Notes: generated by a model from the letters alone, not told the origin. A stretch of 64,000 nt of DNA from Desulfuromonadales bacterium (GCA_013349325.1 DUZX01000005.1:62001-126000); one strand, 5' to 3'. Counted from the first letter of the stretch, positions 17,704 through 27,847 are shown. Translations and numbers: made by a program.

Positions 17704-18683
17704 AATGACCTATCGCGATGCACTCAACCTGGCTTTAAAAGAGGAGCTGCGCCATGACCCTTCAGTAGTCGTGTTGGGTGAAGACGTAGCTCTGTACGAA
17801 GGATCATTTAAAGTCACACGGGGACTATTGGCTGAATTTGGTGAGGAACGGATCAAGGACACTCCCATTTCGGAGAACACCATCATCGGTATCTCAATCG
17901 GAGCTGCCATGGGGGGGGCTACGGCCGGTGGCCGAGCTGATGACCGTCAATTTCGCACTACTGGCGATGGATCAGATTGTTAACCACATGTCCAAGATCC
18001 GCTCCATGTTTGGCGGACAGACATTTCTTCCGATGACCATCCGTATGCCGGGTGGCGGCGGCAGTCAGTTGGGTGCCCAGCATTCACAGAGCCTCGAAAC
18101 CTACTTCATGCACTGTCCCGGTATGTACGTACTGTACCCTTCTACACCGGCAGACGCCAAAGGACTGCTGAAAAACGCCATTCGTAACAACAATCCGGTC
18201 GTTTTTCTGGAACACGAACTGCTCTACAACTGTAAGGGAGAGGTGCCTGACGATCCCGACTACCTTGTACCGATCGGGAAGGCTGATGTAAAGCGTGTCG
18301 GTGAGCAGGTAACCATTGTCGCCTATGCCCGTATGACCATATTGGCCCTGCAGGCAGCTGAACAGTTGGCCGGGGAGGGGATTTCCTGTGAAGTGGTCGA
18401 TTTGCGCAGTCTGGTTCCTCTTGATGAAGAGGCGATTCTTGAATCTGTGCGTAAAACCGGCCGGGCTGTAGTTGTTGAAGAGTGCTGGCGTACCTGCGGT
18501 CTGGGGGGGGAAATCAGCTCACGCATTTATGAGAGTTGCTTCGATATCCTCAAGGCACCGGTAAAAAGAGTCTCAGGCCTCGATGTACCTATGCCGTATT
18601 CAAGAATGATTGAAAAGATCTGTATACCGCAGACTGAATCCATCCGGCAGGCGGTGCTGGACGTCATGTCCGGCTCATATTGA
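17696..18683 (+). pseudogene. pdhB: pyruvate dehydrogenase E1 beta subunit, frameshifted at a G8 run
   Basis: The N-terminal frame (MSEMTYRDAL... to GISIGAAMGG) and the C-terminal frame (LRPVAELMTVNF... to the end) together give a complete E1 beta of about 328 residues, with GEDVALYEG and the transketolase C-terminal domain. They are joined at a run of eight G (17911-17918); seven G would restore one frame. The ORF length is one base over a multiple of three. As all other features look intact, this is either a recent mutation or a base-calling error; if real, the complex would lose E1 activity. Confidence 0.85.
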
Positions 18684-18692
18684 GGAGAAGAT

Positions 18693-19898
18693 ATGGCGAC
18701 TGAAATTATCATGCCAAAACTGTCGGACACCATGACGGAAGGTCTGTTTGCCTGCTGGAAAAAGAGCGTTGGTGACCGGATAGAGCGAGGCGACATCATC
18801 GCCGAAGTGGAAACCGACAAGGCGGTTATGGATCTGGAAGCATTTACCTCTGGTACGTTGCTCAATATTCTGGTTCATGGAGGTGAAACGGTTCCGGTCG
18901 GAACGGTACTCGGCTTGATTGGAGAAGCTGAAGAGCAGCCTGATCAACACCCCGTTACAGCTGCTGCAGAAGCGGAAATAGCAACCGTTGCCTCACCACC
19001 TTCACGAGATATTCAATTGGCGGTTGCAGCGCTGTCCGGTGGGCATGATCACGAGAAATCGTCGCCGCTGGTGCGCCGACTGGCACGCGAACAGGGGATC
19101 AATCTGGAGCGTGTAACCGGAAGCGGACCAGAGGGGCGCATCACCCAGGAAGACCTGACCATTTTCGCCGGACTTCAGAATCCGTCGAAAACGGCATCAG
19201 AACCAGGTAGCTTCCAACCGGCAATACCTGTGGTATCAGCTGAGCCTGCCACTTCCCTGTCGATGCGACAGGCTGTTGCTGCGACGGTATCCCGTTCCTG
19301 GCAAACTATCCCTCACTTCTCGGTAACCGTAGAAATTGATATGCAGGCCTGTAGTGAAATAGTTAACGAACTGAAACAGGGGCCTCACCCGGTTGGCTAC
19401 AACGCCCTGGTTATCAAGGCCTGCGCCGCGACACTTCAGAAATTCCCTCTGCTCTGCTCTGCGGACAGCTCTTCCTTGCATGAGATTAATATCAATTTCG
19501 CCGTTGCGCATCCAGAGGGTGTGATGATGCCGATCATTAGAAATTGTCAGCATTTACCGCTGGCTGAAATAGAAAATAACTGCTCCCGCTTGGCTGAAAA
19601 ATGCCAGAAAGGTCGGCTTTCTACTGATGAAATGGAACGTGGCTCGTTCTCCGTGTCAAATCTGGGAATGTACGGAGTTGATGCGTTTACTGCCCTGATC
19701 ATGCCGGGTCAGACCGCCATTCTGGCTGTCGGGGCTGTAAAACGGCGACCGGCCGTATGTAATGATCAACTTGTCGTGGCGGCAACCATGCGGGTTACGC
19801 TTTGTAGTGATCATCGTGCTATTGATGGGGCGTACGCAGCATCGTTTTTGGCTGCGTTGCGCTCTGCTCTGGAAAAGCCGGTTGCCCTGCTGATGTAG
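18693..19898 (+). CDS. pdhC: dihydrolipoamide acetyltransferase (E2)
   Basis: Core acyltransferase of the 2-oxo-acid dehydrogenase complex, 401 residues. It has a single lipoyl domain (lipoylated Lys in VETDKAVMDLEAF, about residue 42), a peripheral-subunit-binding domain (SSPLVRRLAREQGINLERV), and the catalytic domain ending in the CSDHRAIDGAYAASFL active-site region. GAGGAG precedes the ATG. No E3 (lipoamide dehydrogenase) gene follows; E3 must come from another locus. Confidence 0.92.
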   Translation: MATEIIMPKLSDTMTEGLFACWKKSVGDRIERGDIIAEVETDKAVMDLEAFTSGTLLNILVHGGETVPVGTVLGLIGEAEEQPDQHPVTAAAEAEIATVASPPSRDIQLAVAALSGGHDHEKSSPLVRRLAREQGINLERVTGSGPEGRITQEDLTIFAGLQNPSKTASEPGSFQPAIPVVSAEPATSLSMRQAVAATVSRSWQTIPHFSVTVEIDMQACSEIVNELKQGPHPVGYNALVIKACAATLQKFPLLCSADSSSLHEININFAVAHPEGVMMPIIRNCQHLPLAEIENNCSRLAEKCQKGRLSTDEMERGSFSVSNLGMYGVDAFTALIMPGQTAILAVGAVKRRPAVCNDQLVVAATMRVTLCSDHRAIDGAYAASFLAALRSALEKPVALLM

Positions 19899-19992
19899 TC
19901 TGACGCTGTATGCATGTGTGGCACATTGATCATATAATACCCAAAGAGTAGTATTAAAGAGCAGAGTATTTGATAAGAAAGAGGTGATTACA

Positions 19993-20187
19993 ATGTTGAT
20001 CCAGGTAAATTATCCCGATAATCGTTATGATTATGTGAAGGAGTTTATTTTGGATGTTTTGATAGAGAAACATAAAATCAAGAGGTTCAGGCGTTCCAGC
20101 GGATGGGTGACCTTGGGTGTAAATCCGGTTCGAGCGATCAGACGTAGCTGTTCGGGGTCCGGGAGAATGCGAGAAGATGTGAGGTGA
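19993..20187 (+). CDS. small conserved protein of a Geobacter type
   Basis: A 64-residue protein with an N-terminal pattern IQVNYPDNRYDYVKEFILD and KIKRFRRSSGWVTLG. I recall short proteins of this form recurring in Geobacter genomes ("GSU-family" hypotheticals), with no known function. ATG 19993 is chosen because AGAGGTGAT lies just before it; a GTG three codons earlier is also open. A strong hairpin follows, suggesting its own transcript. Confidence 0.65.
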   Translation: MLIQVNYPDNRYDYVKEFILDVLIEKHKIKRFRRSSGWVTLGVNPVRAIRRSCSGSGRMREDVR

Positions 20188-20247
20188 CTTTTGAGACGGG
20201 ATAATCGCCCGGCGATGTCCGGCACGAAGTTGACTTCTGAAATGTAA

Positions 20248-20283
20248 TCCGGGGTGTCACAGCAAATTCAGTGACACCTCGGA
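20248..20283. terminator. bidirectional terminator
   Basis: A stem of about 13 bp (CCGGGGTGTCAC / GTGACACCTCGG, one G-T wobble) with a 10-base loop lies between the small protein gene and the convergent aconitase gene. Confidence 0.75.
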
Positions 20284-20308
20284 TGTTTTAAAATCGGTGG
20301 TACTTGTT

Positions 20309-22249
20309 TCATGCTTTCTGCTGTTTTACAAAATTAAGTGTGCCGCCGGCCAAAAGTTCCTGGCGCTGGCGGTCGGAGACCTCCAGCAGCGTCACGACCT
20401 GTCTGCCGTTAACAACAACCGGGATTTCAACTGCGCCCTGCTCAACCAGGTGACGTAAAGCCGGTATCGAAACTTGATCCCCCTGTCTGAAAAGTTCACT
20501 ATCGGCCGACTCTTTGAGCGTCAGCGGCACAATTCCGAAGTTTACCAGATTGGCCTTGTGTATGCGGGCAAAGCTCGTCACGATCTTGGCTCGAATCCCC
20601 AGATAGCGCGGCGCAATGGCGGCATGTTCACGCGATGAACCCTGTCCGTAATTTTCACCGGCAACAATAATCCCGTTTCCGGCGGACCGTGCGCGGGCCG
20701 GGAACTCCGCATCCACCTGTTCAAAAACATGTTCGCTGATAGCCGGAATATTACTGCGCAGCGGCAAAACCTTATTGCCGGCCGGCATGATATGGTCGGT
20801 GGTAATGTTGTCACCGAGTTTGATGACGACGGTGGCATTCAGACTCTCAGGCAGTGCTTCAAAATCTGTGAGCGGCACGATATTGGGCCCGGTTTTAATC
20901 TCGACGGCTGCAGCCTCTACCGGCGGCAGCGGCGCGATGATGCCGGAATCATCCAACAGATAGCGTGCCGGGTTCTGGGCGGCCGGGTATGATTTTATTG
21001 CGCTCAGAGTGCGCGGGTCGGTGATTACGCCGTAGATTCCGGATGCGGCGGCTGTTTCCGGTGAGCAGAGATAGACCTTGTCCCCTTTTGTGCCGCTACG
21101 TCCCGGAAAGTTACGCGGGAAGGTGCGTAGACTTACCTGATCCGTTCCGGGAGCCTGTCCCATGCCGATGCATCCCAGGCAACCTGACTGGTGGATACTG
21201 ACACCGGCCATCAGCAGCATCAGCACGCCGCCATCCTGGGCAACATTTTCAAGCGCCTGACGGCTGCCCGGGTTGACATGAAAATGTACACCCGGCGCAA
21301 CCCGGTTCCCCTCCATAATCCTACAGACGGTCATCAGATCGCGGTAGGATGAGTTTACCGAACTGCCGACGATGACCTGATCGACCGTAACTCCGGCCAC
21401 CTCGCGCACCGGCACGACATTATCCGGCGACGAGGGACAGGCGATCAACGGTTCCAGTGCGGAGAGATCAATCTCCTCGTATTCATCATATTCGGCACCG
21501 GTATCTGCTGTCAGTAACTGCCAGCTTTCACAGCGCCCCTGCGAGATCAGAAAATCTCTGGTCTGTTCGTCCGATGGAAAGATGGACGACGTGGCTCCCA
21601 GTTCGGCTCCCATGTTGCCGATAGTAGCCCGGTCGGTAGCCGACAAGGTTGCCACGCCGGGTCCATAGTATTCAATGACTTTGCCGACGCCACCTTTAAC
21701 CGTGTGGCGGCGCAACATCTCCAGAATTACGTCTTTACCGGAAACCCATTCCGGAAGTTTACCGGTCAGCTTGACCCCCAGCACCGCAGGGCAGGGGAGG
21801 CTGAAGGGATGCCCGGCCATGGCCAGCGCCACATCCAGACCACCGGCACCAATCGCCAGCACCGAGAGTCCGGCAGCCGTCGGAGAATGAGAATCCGCCC
21901 CCAAAAGGGTACTACCGGGAGTTCCAAAACGTTCCAGATGTACTTGATGGGAAACACCATTGCCCGGACGGGAGAGGTAGATACCGAACCTCATGGCGGC
22001 CGAGGTTAAAAAGACATGGTCATCGGCGTTCTTGTAATCGGTCTGCAGCAGATTATGATCAATATACTGGGCTGCCAGCCCTACTTTCACGCGCGGCAGC
22101 CCCATGGCGATAAACTCAAGCATTGCCATTGTGCCGGTAGCGTCCTGCAAAAGTGTATGGTCAATTTTGATCGAAATTTCGGTTCCTGGCACCAGCTGTC
22201 CGGCAACAAGATGTGATTCAAGAATTTTGGTTGTGAGATTTTTCTTCAT
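20309..22249 (-). CDS. acn: aconitate hydratase
   Basis: Fe-S enzyme interconverting citrate and isocitrate in the TCA cycle. The product is 646 residues, the shorter aconitase type. Cluster cysteines appear in SGCLGCIGMG and in the upstream VNSSYRDLMTVC segment, and the swivel domain has GQGSSREHAA. I chose ATG 22249 with GGGGGTGG upstream rather than a start 29 codons earlier, because the upstream part overlaps a thioredoxin remnant on the other strand. It is related to 3-isopropylmalate dehydratase large subunits, but the fused swivel domain and length fit aconitase. Confidence 0.9.
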   Translation of the reverse strand: MKKNLTTKILESHLVAGQLVPGTEISIKIDHTLLQDATGTMAMLEFIAMGLPRVKVGLAAQYIDHNLLQTDYKNADDHVFLTSAAMRFGIYLSRPGNGVSHQVHLERFGTPGSTLLGADSHSPTAAGLSVLAIGAGGLDVALAMAGHPFSLPCPAVLGVKLTGKLPEWVSGKDVILEMLRRHTVKGGVGKVIEYYGPGVATLSATDRATIGNMGAELGATSSIFPSDEQTRDFLISQGRCESWQLLTADTGAEYDEYEEIDLSALEPLIACPSSPDNVVPVREVAGVTVDQVIVGSSVNSSYRDLMTVCRIMEGNRVAPGVHFHVNPGSRQALENVAQDGGVLMLLMAGVSIHQSGCLGCIGMGQAPGTDQVSLRTFPRNFPGRSGTKGDKVYLCSPETAAASGIYGVITDPRTLSAIKSYPAAQNPARYLLDDSGIIAPLPPVEAAAVEIKTGPNIVPLTDFEALPESLNATVVIKLGDNITTDHIMPAGNKVLPLRSNIPAISEHVFEQVDAEFPARARSAGNGIIVAGENYGQGSSREHAAIAPRYLGIRAKIVTSFARIHKANLVNFGIVPLTLKESADSELFRQGDQVSIPALRHLVEQGAVEIPVVVNGRQVVTLLEVSDRQRQELLAGGTLNFVKQQKA

Positions 22250-22281
22250 GATCGCCACCCCCTTTCTTTTTTTACCATTAT

Positions 22282-22410
22282 ACTCCTGCTGTACGAAAAG
22301 CGGCAGAACTTCTGGCCGGAAAAGCGGCCGTCGCACATGTAAACACGCAGGATAATCCTCGTCTTGCGGGACGTTTTGGTGTTCGTGGAGTTCCAGTTGT
22401 CTATCTGTTC
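22282..22410 (+). pseudogene. thioredoxin fragment
   Basis: Forty-three codons translate to a typical thioredoxin middle part: a helix ending AAELLAGK, then VAHVNTQDNPRLAGRFGVRG and VPVVYLF. The CGPC active site and the C-terminal helix are missing. The fragment stops exactly where a truncated MITE-like repeat begins, so it appears to be a gene cut by repeat-associated rearrangement. It lies opposite to the leader of the aconitase gene. Confidence 0.6.
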
Positions 22411-22474
22411 CTAACAGCGCAGATTTTAAAAAGCTCTTGTCATTCCCGACACAGCTCCAGGGAATACATACTCA
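22411..22474. repeat. MITE-like repeat, truncated copy 3
   Basis: The segment CAGATTTTAAAAAGCTC followed by GTCATTCCCGA matches the left half of the 139-bp repeat at 8131 and the right end of the 31050 copy in inverse. The other half is missing. It separates a thioredoxin fragment from a truncated gene downstream of hsdR. Confidence 0.6.
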
Positions 22475-22586
22475 TTGGATCGATAATTTTCAGATTTTCA
22501 AACAGGTTGTAAATAAATGTATTCATCGGCAGTGTATGAGGCAGTCCGTTTTTCGTATTGGTAATTATAAAGGATTTGTCCTTCAT
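22440..22586 (-). CDS. short ORF coupled to hsdR, probably truncated by a repeat
   Basis: A 48-codon frame starts with an ATGA overlap at the hsdR stop (reading on the minus strand) and begins MKDKSFIITNTKNG, then NTFIYNLFENLKIIDPMSM. It runs into the truncated MITE-like repeat and ends there. The composition is that of a real protein and the coupling matches the other junctions of the operon, so it is likely the N-terminal part of an additional operon gene cut off by the repeat. Family unknown. Confidence 0.5.
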   Translation of the reverse strand: MKDKSFIITNTKNGLPHTLPMNTFIYNLFENLKIIDPMSMYSLELCRE

Positions 22587-25500
22587 ATCCACATTGGCCC
22601 ATGCTGCCAGATATAGCTGTACACCTCTCGCGCCGCAGCCTGCTTGTCATCATCAGTAAAAGGGGGTGATGGCAAAAGTGGGTAGAGGTGGTCGAGGATG
22701 AACACCTCTACCTCGGCTTGAGTCTGTTCCTTCTGGGTCCACTGTTCCAATGGCGCCAGCAGTGCTTGTATCTCACGCAACAGGCTTCTGCTGGCAACCT
22801 TCACCCGTTCACGTTCTGTCTTGCTCAGATCATCCCGCAACAGCATGCTGAACAGCGCGTATTCCTCTTCTGTCAATCCTTCTTCCATCACCCGGCGCTG
22901 CACTTCATCAAGACTGGCAGCCAAGTCAACCAGTCTGGTAAAGGTATCTTCAATGCTGACGCGGTCTTTCTCGCGGTTGTAATCTGCAATGATCTCTTGA
23001 TAGCGCCTGTAGTAGTCCATACGCATCGGATTGCGCTTCAACATATCCGTCAGTTTCTGCTCCACAATCTCGCGTATATCCTGAATAGCAGTGGCCTTGC
23101 GACGTACCTTACGGGCAAACTCGTCCCGAAGTTTTTCAAGATCAATATTACTCAAATCGTAGAATGTGCTCTCTGCAGGTGGATCTGCGGCTGTTCCCTG
23201 TGCACGGATTGCTTCATTGACAATGCGGTGCAATTCCTTGAGCAAAGCTGTTACATCTGCGGTATCCCGCTTTTCCGTTAGTTTTTTGTATATTGCCTCG
23301 ATGTTGTCATGACGTTCTGCATACAGCCAGGCTGACGGCTCTGTTACCAACCCCTTGAATCGGATAAAGACCTGACGGGCCATAATCTCGAAGCGGCGCT
23401 TGGATTCGTCGGAGGTGTAAACGGCCTCCACGGCATCAGCCAAGCAGAGAATGCGAGTAAAACCTTTTGAACCGACCAGCTGCATTGCATCGAAACCGAG
23501 CGAGAGCAGATGCCGTTCGGTCTCCTCAATGGCATCCTTCAATGCAATCACCCGTTCTTCCAGTGGCGCAACGATCTCTTCGCCACTTCCCCCCTCGTCG
23601 CCAAGGGCATACTGCGCCAATGCCTCTCGCAGGCTCTTCAGCATGCCGTTGTAGTCAACGATCAAACCAAAGTCCTTGCCGGGGAAGCGTCGGTTGGCAC
23701 GGGCTATGGCTTGCATCAGGTTGTGGGCCTTCATCGGCTTGTCGATATAGAGGGTGGACAGGCACTCCACATCAAACCCGGTCAGCCACATGGCGCAGAC
23801 AATCGCTATACGGAAAGGATGATCCGGGTTCTTGAAGGCAGACTCCACATCAATACGCTTGCCGTCAGGAGTTTCAAAACCCTGCTTCATGATTGCCCGG
23901 TGGGGTATGATGTTGAAGCCCCACTCCTTGAAGGCAGCTACTTCGCCTTGGGCTTCACTGATAATTAACTCGATGATAGTGCTTTCCAGCCAGGCAGCCT
24001 GTGCAGCGAACTGATTCTTTTGATCAGTAAGCAATTGCCTTGTTTCACTGTCACACGGCACAGTCAGAGCTGCCTCACGGGCTAAGACTTCCTTCTTTAC
24101 TGCCGCCAGCTTAACCTTCCACCTCGGCATGATCAACTTGTGCATTCGGGCGCAGGTGATCTTGTCGATACAGACCAGCATCGACTTGCCAGATTCCCAG
24201 CGGGTGGCGGCATGTTCCACAAAATCATCTGCAAGTTTTTCCAGTCGGTCATCGGCAGTGATGACTTCGTAATCCTTGCCCAACAGTTTTTCCAGCAGTG
24301 CCGCCTGATCCTGATCCAGATCAGCCTTCTCCACGGCTTCAGCGATCCGGTCGTTCAAGTCCAGCCTGGCGATTCCCAGTTTTTCTCCACGATTCTCGTA
24401 AACCAGTTTGACCGTTGCCCCATCTTCTTCGGAACGCTTGAAGTCATAGCAGGAGACATAACCGCCGAATATGCGCTTGGTCAGGTTGTCGTTCTTGAAG
24501 AGTGGTGTACCGGTAAAACCGATAAAGGCAGCATTTGGGAGCGCCAAACGCATGTTACGGGCCAGCTTGCCGGCTTGGGTGCGATGGGCCTCGTCGGAGA
24601 TGACAATGATATCGTCGCGGCGGCTATAAGGTTCCTCTGGATTAACTCCCTGGTTGAACTTGTGGATCAGGCTGAAGATATAGCGGTGGTTCTCTTTAAG
24701 TAGTTGTTCCAGTTCTTTGCCGGAACCTGCCCGTGGCGTCTGTTCGTCAGCAGCACCACAACCGATGAAGGTCCGGTATATTTGAGTATCCAGATCATTG
24801 CGGTCGGTCATTATCACAAAAGTAAAGTTACCGGGCACTGTCCTACGGATCTTTTCAGTAAGAAAGGCCATAGAATAAGACTTACCTGATCCTTGCGTAT
24901 GCCAGAAAACCCCCAACTTACCGAGGTCGGGATGGGCAGCTACGGGAAATTGCAAAGTTTTGGGATCTTCTGTCGGCACCAGCTCCAGCATATCGCTGTC
25001 AATTGCCTGTTCCTGGGGTAGCTCGATCACCTTATATTTCAGGCGCTCTTCCGGTGGAAACTGTTTCTTCAGCTCCTCCTGGAGGACAACCGAGGCCACA
25101 GCAGAGTTGACCCCCATCACCTGATGATTACGGGCTACCACTTTGCGTACAGTTCCCGGCTTGCTGGCATCGAACAGGATGAAGTTTTCCAGGATGTCCA
25201 GCAGCCGATTCTTGTCCAGCATACCATACAACAGAACTTCGGCCTCGACACTCCCCTTGTCCCGCTCATCAAGACGTTTCCACTCGCCAAAATGATCCCA
25301 CTCGCTGGTGATGGAGCCATATCGTGCCCGGTGGCCATTACTGACAATCAGGAAGGCGTTGTGATGGAAGGCGTGCGCAATGACATGCTCGTCCAGATAA
25401 TCCTTCAGATTGCCGTCGAATCCGGCACGGATATTCTTGTAGATCGCCTTCAGTTCGATGAAAACCAGCGGCAAGCCATTGACGAAACAGACCAGGTCAG

Positions 25501-25972
25501 CGCGGCGGTTGTAGTTGGGGGTTCGCAGACCGGTAAGTTTCAGCTCGCGTACGGCTACAAAGCGGTTGTTCGGCTTACCGTTCGTTGTTCCGTTCTGAAA
25601 GTCGATGACTCGTGCCTGTGCATAGCGCAGGGTACCATTTTGCTCCCGGTAGCTGACCGGTACACCGTCGCGGATCATCCTGTAGAATGCTTGATTGTGC
25701 TGCAGGAGGGAACGGGTGAAGTCGTGATAGGTAAGTTTGGTAACTGCTTCGTCAACAGCCGAAGCCGGGAGTAGGGGATTCAGCGTTACAAGAGCCTGGC
25801 GCAGATCCCGCTTGAGTACCACCTCGCGGGTATCGGCACGACCCAACAGGCTGTTTGGGCCGAAGTCTTCCTGGTTCCAGGCATAGACGTTCTCCCAGCC
25901 GAGCTCTTTCTCCAGATGATCGGCAAAGGTGGTCTGTACCAGTCGGTCTTCGCTGTTGATGTCGGTTATCAT
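22583..25972 (-). CDS. hsdR: type I restriction enzyme, R (endonuclease/translocase) subunit
   Basis: The motor and nuclease subunit of a type I restriction-modification system, 1129 residues. It has an N-terminal HSDR_N nuclease domain (ELKA motif in VFIELKAIYKN), then helicase motifs: Walker A-like WHTQGSGKS, ISDEAHRTQ (DEAH box), FTGTPL, and a late QAIARANR. The C-terminal part is helical. It starts 5 bases after the small antitoxin-like gene and is the last large gene of a coupled operon. Confidence 0.95.
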   Translation of the reverse strand: MITDINSEDRLVQTTFADHLEKELGWENVYAWNQEDFGPNSLLGRADTREVVLKRDLRQALVTLNPLLPASAVDEAVTKLTYHDFTRSLLQHNQAFYRMIRDGVPVSYREQNGTLRYAQARVIDFQNGTTNGKPNNRFVAVRELKLTGLRTPNYNRRADLVCFVNGLPLVFIELKAIYKNIRAGFDGNLKDYLDEHVIAHAFHHNAFLIVSNGHRARYGSITSEWDHFGEWKRLDERDKGSVEAEVLLYGMLDKNRLLDILENFILFDASKPGTVRKVVARNHQVMGVNSAVASVVLQEELKKQFPPEERLKYKVIELPQEQAIDSDMLELVPTEDPKTLQFPVAAHPDLGKLGVFWHTQGSGKSYSMAFLTEKIRRTVPGNFTFVIMTDRNDLDTQIYRTFIGCGAADEQTPRAGSGKELEQLLKENHRYIFSLIHKFNQGVNPEEPYSRRDDIIVISDEAHRTQAGKLARNMRLALPNAAFIGFTGTPLFKNDNLTKRIFGGYVSCYDFKRSEEDGATVKLVYENRGEKLGIARLDLNDRIAEAVEKADLDQDQAALLEKLLGKDYEVITADDRLEKLADDFVEHAATRWESGKSMLVCIDKITCARMHKLIMPRWKVKLAAVKKEVLAREAALTVPCDSETRQLLTDQKNQFAAQAAWLESTIIELIISEAQGEVAAFKEWGFNIIPHRAIMKQGFETPDGKRIDVESAFKNPDHPFRIAIVCAMWLTGFDVECLSTLYIDKPMKAHNLMQAIARANRRFPGKDFGLIVDYNGMLKSLREALAQYALGDEGGSGEEIVAPLEERVIALKDAIEETERHLLSLGFDAMQLVGSKGFTRILCLADAVEAVYTSDESKRRFEIMARQVFIRFKGLVTEPSAWLYAERHDNIEAIYKKLTEKRDTADVTALLKELHRIVNEAIRAQGTAADPPAESTFYDLSNIDLEKLRDEFARKVRRKATAIQDIREIVEQKLTDMLKRNPMRMDYYRRYQEIIADYNREKDRVSIEDTFTRLVDLAASLDEVQRRVMEEGLTEEEYALFSMLLRDDLSKTERERVKVASRSLLREIQALLAPLEQWTQKEQTQAEVEVFILDHLYPLLPSPPFTDDDKQAAAREVYSYIWQHGPMWI

Positions 25973-25977
25973 ATACG

Positions 25978-26169
25978 CTAAGCCGCCTGATGTTTTATTG
26001 TCGGCGCTTTTGCCCTTGGTGCCGCAAGATCCACAATTTTGCCGTCTTTATAGACGTAGCATGGCGTGTGAGTCTTTCGAGCCAGTTTCAGAGCACTTGC
26101 TGCAGATCTTTTCAGTGCCTGAGTGGCACCGAGCAGGTCAGGGTCTTTGGGTTGCTCTTTTTTCTTCAT
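25978..26169 (-). CDS. small protein paired with zeta-like toxin (putative antitoxin)
   Basis: A 63-residue protein with a basic N-terminal helix (ALKRSAASALKLARKT) and a short C-terminal YVYKDGKIVDL strand motif. The start overlaps the stop of the zeta-like gene by four bases. Small proteins of this shape accompany zeta-toxin-family kinases in many genomes as far as I recall, so an antitoxin role is plausible. It lies just before hsdR. Confidence 0.55.
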   Translation of the reverse strand: MKKKEQPKDPDLLGATQALKRSAASALKLARKTHTPCYVYKDGKIVDLAAPRAKAPTIKHQAA

Positions 26170-26689
26170 TGTTTTTCTCCCCAGGCAACAATTTTCAGCT
26201 TGCCTCCCGAATTATCGTAGAGCATCCAGGCATTGACCAGCGGTTTATACATCCCGTCCAGATTCTCCAAACCTGCTTTAAACCGGCGACGGATGGTCTC
26301 TTCCGGCACATTGTGCCCGCCTTGAATCACACGGGCGGCAACACGAGCAACGGCCATGTCAGCATTTGGCAGACTGAGGAAGATCAGTTTAACATGATAG
26401 CCAAGTGCCTGCCATTCCCGAATTTTATGAGCATAGCCCCGACCACTCAGCGTAGTTTCAAAAGCAAAGCTACGGCGCTGAACAACACGCTGTCCAATCT
26501 CTTCCAGCATCAGTCTGCCGGCACGAATTGCAGCCGCATCCGGGTTGAATGGCGACAGCCCGGCAGCTATCAGGTCGGCATTGATGAAACGGGGCAGTTG
26601 GCTTCATTGGGGAGAAATTCACGGGCAAAGGTTGTTTTACCGGCACCGTTTGGCCCGGCAATGATAACAATTTTCAGTTCGTCGCTCAT
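26166..26689 (-). pseudogene. zeta-toxin-family kinase, frameshifted
   Basis: The N-terminal frame starts [20 protein letters not shown] (Walker A), and the rest ([37 protein letters not shown]) lies in another frame. The frames join near 26591-26594, where the minus strand reads CCCC and one further C would give a single frame of about 174 residues. Zeta toxins phosphorylate UDP-N-acetylglucosamine or similar small substrates. The start overlaps hsdS by ATGA. If the frameshift is real the toxin is inactive. Confidence 0.7.
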
Positions 26690-27822
26690 ACCGCAATCTC
26701 CCCGCTCATCAGCTTCGGCAGCAGCAGGTCACGGGCGGCACGGAGTTTTTGGTTCATCTCTTCCAACTTATAAAGCTGCTCATGAATCGGTGTCCCAATT
26801 TCGTGGAACAGGCGTAAAATGTTTGCTGTCGGCAATAATAGCTCCCGGCTGTAGGCAAAATCTCGGTTCAGTCCCGGAACAGCAACATCCGTACTTATGA
26901 AATGCATATTTTTGAGGGCATAGTACAGATACAGGCTGCTTGTTTCGGCATTGATGTAATAAACCGTGTCGATAGGGTAGCAATCTTTCCATGACCAGTA
27001 AACGCTACCTACATTGCCTTTGCGACCAACGATAATTGCAGGTCCCGGCACCAGCGCCTTTTCGTGGGTGCCGACCTCTCCACTCGAGCCATAAACCGGA
27101 TATGGCCCATCAACCCGATTATCCGCCTTCAGTGCCTTACCGTAATTCAGGGTGAGGTGCTCTCCGAGTTTTTCCCGCTCCCACCCCTCCGGCACACCAT
27201 CCACAATGCGGATATGCTCACGTCCGGGGAAGCGCAGGCGGACAAACCACTCCTGGTACAGTTGCCGCGCCGCCTCTTCCAGCAGCGCCATCCGCCGCCG
27301 GTTGTTTTCGATCAGGTCGTCGTAGGTGGAGAGGATGGAGGCGATGTCATGCTGCACTGCCAAAGAAGGTGCTAAAACTGATAGTCTCCGCAAATCCCCC
27401 AGTAGGAGATTTTTCTGAGCAGCCCCCCCAGCGGCATTTATCAGTTGAGTTGTATTGGCTGCCAAAGAATAGTAGAGGAAACTCGACAGTATCCTATCCT
27501 TATTGGGTTTAAGCACAGCAACGCTTTTCTGAAGGGTAGTTTTTGCGGTCTTTTCATCGTCATCTACTATTGCGAGACGACCGATCGTTCCGCTGTTTGT
27601 AAGGAGTATATCGCCCGGCTGTAAATCTGTTCTTCGATGTGTTTCACTAAAATCGCTTTCGATAATTTGTCTCGCGTTTTCATAACTGACACGCCCATTG
27701 TTGACGTCTTTTGCGCTAATAAAGTAATAGCCTGAATCGTCTTCATTTACGCAATCACCGTGCTTGCCGTCTGTAATTAGATTGCATAAATTACCCAACG
27801 TATCGGAGGACCATTTACTCAT
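26686..27822 (-). CDS. hsdS: type I restriction enzyme, S (specificity) subunit
   Basis: A 378-residue DNA-recognition subunit. Two target-recognition domains (about 1-150 and 205-335) alternate with two helical repeats, the first around [20 protein letters not shown] and the second around [20 protein letters not shown], the normal HsdS layout. Its start lies within a 30-bp direct repeat shared with the start of the DUF1016 gene and overlaps the DUF1016 stop by four bases. The recognised DNA sequence cannot be inferred. Confidence 0.93.
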   Translation of the reverse strand: MSKWSSDTLGNLCNLITDGKHGDCVNEDDSGYYFISAKDVNNGRVSYENARQIIESDFSETHRRTDLQPGDILLTNSGTIGRLAIVDDDEKTAKTTLQKSVAVLKPNKDRILSSFLYYSLAANTTQLINAAGGAAQKNLLLGDLRRLSVLAPSLAVQHDIASILSTYDDLIENNRRRMALLEEAARQLYQEWFVRLRFPGREHIRIVDGVPEGWEREKLGEHLTLNYGKALKADNRVDGPYPVYGSSGEVGTHEKALVPGPAIIVGRKGNVGSVYWSWKDCYPIDTVYYINAETSSLYLYYALKNMHFISTDVAVPGLNRDFAYSRELLLPTANILRLFHEIGTPIHEQLYKLEEMNQKLRAARDLLLPKLMSGEIAV

Positions 27823-27847
27823 ACCCCCAACTCCTCAAAATTCTCCT
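27818..27847. repeat. 30-bp direct repeat, copy 1 (operon insertion scar)
   Basis: Perfect match to 28951-28980. Read on the minus strand it encodes the terminal residues ENFEELGV of the upstream gene, the stop codon and the overlapping ATG of the next gene. Confidence 0.9.

Noticed and set aside
24140-24703. Plus-strand frames inside hsdR
   Set aside because: Shadow frames opposite a clear HsdR coding region.
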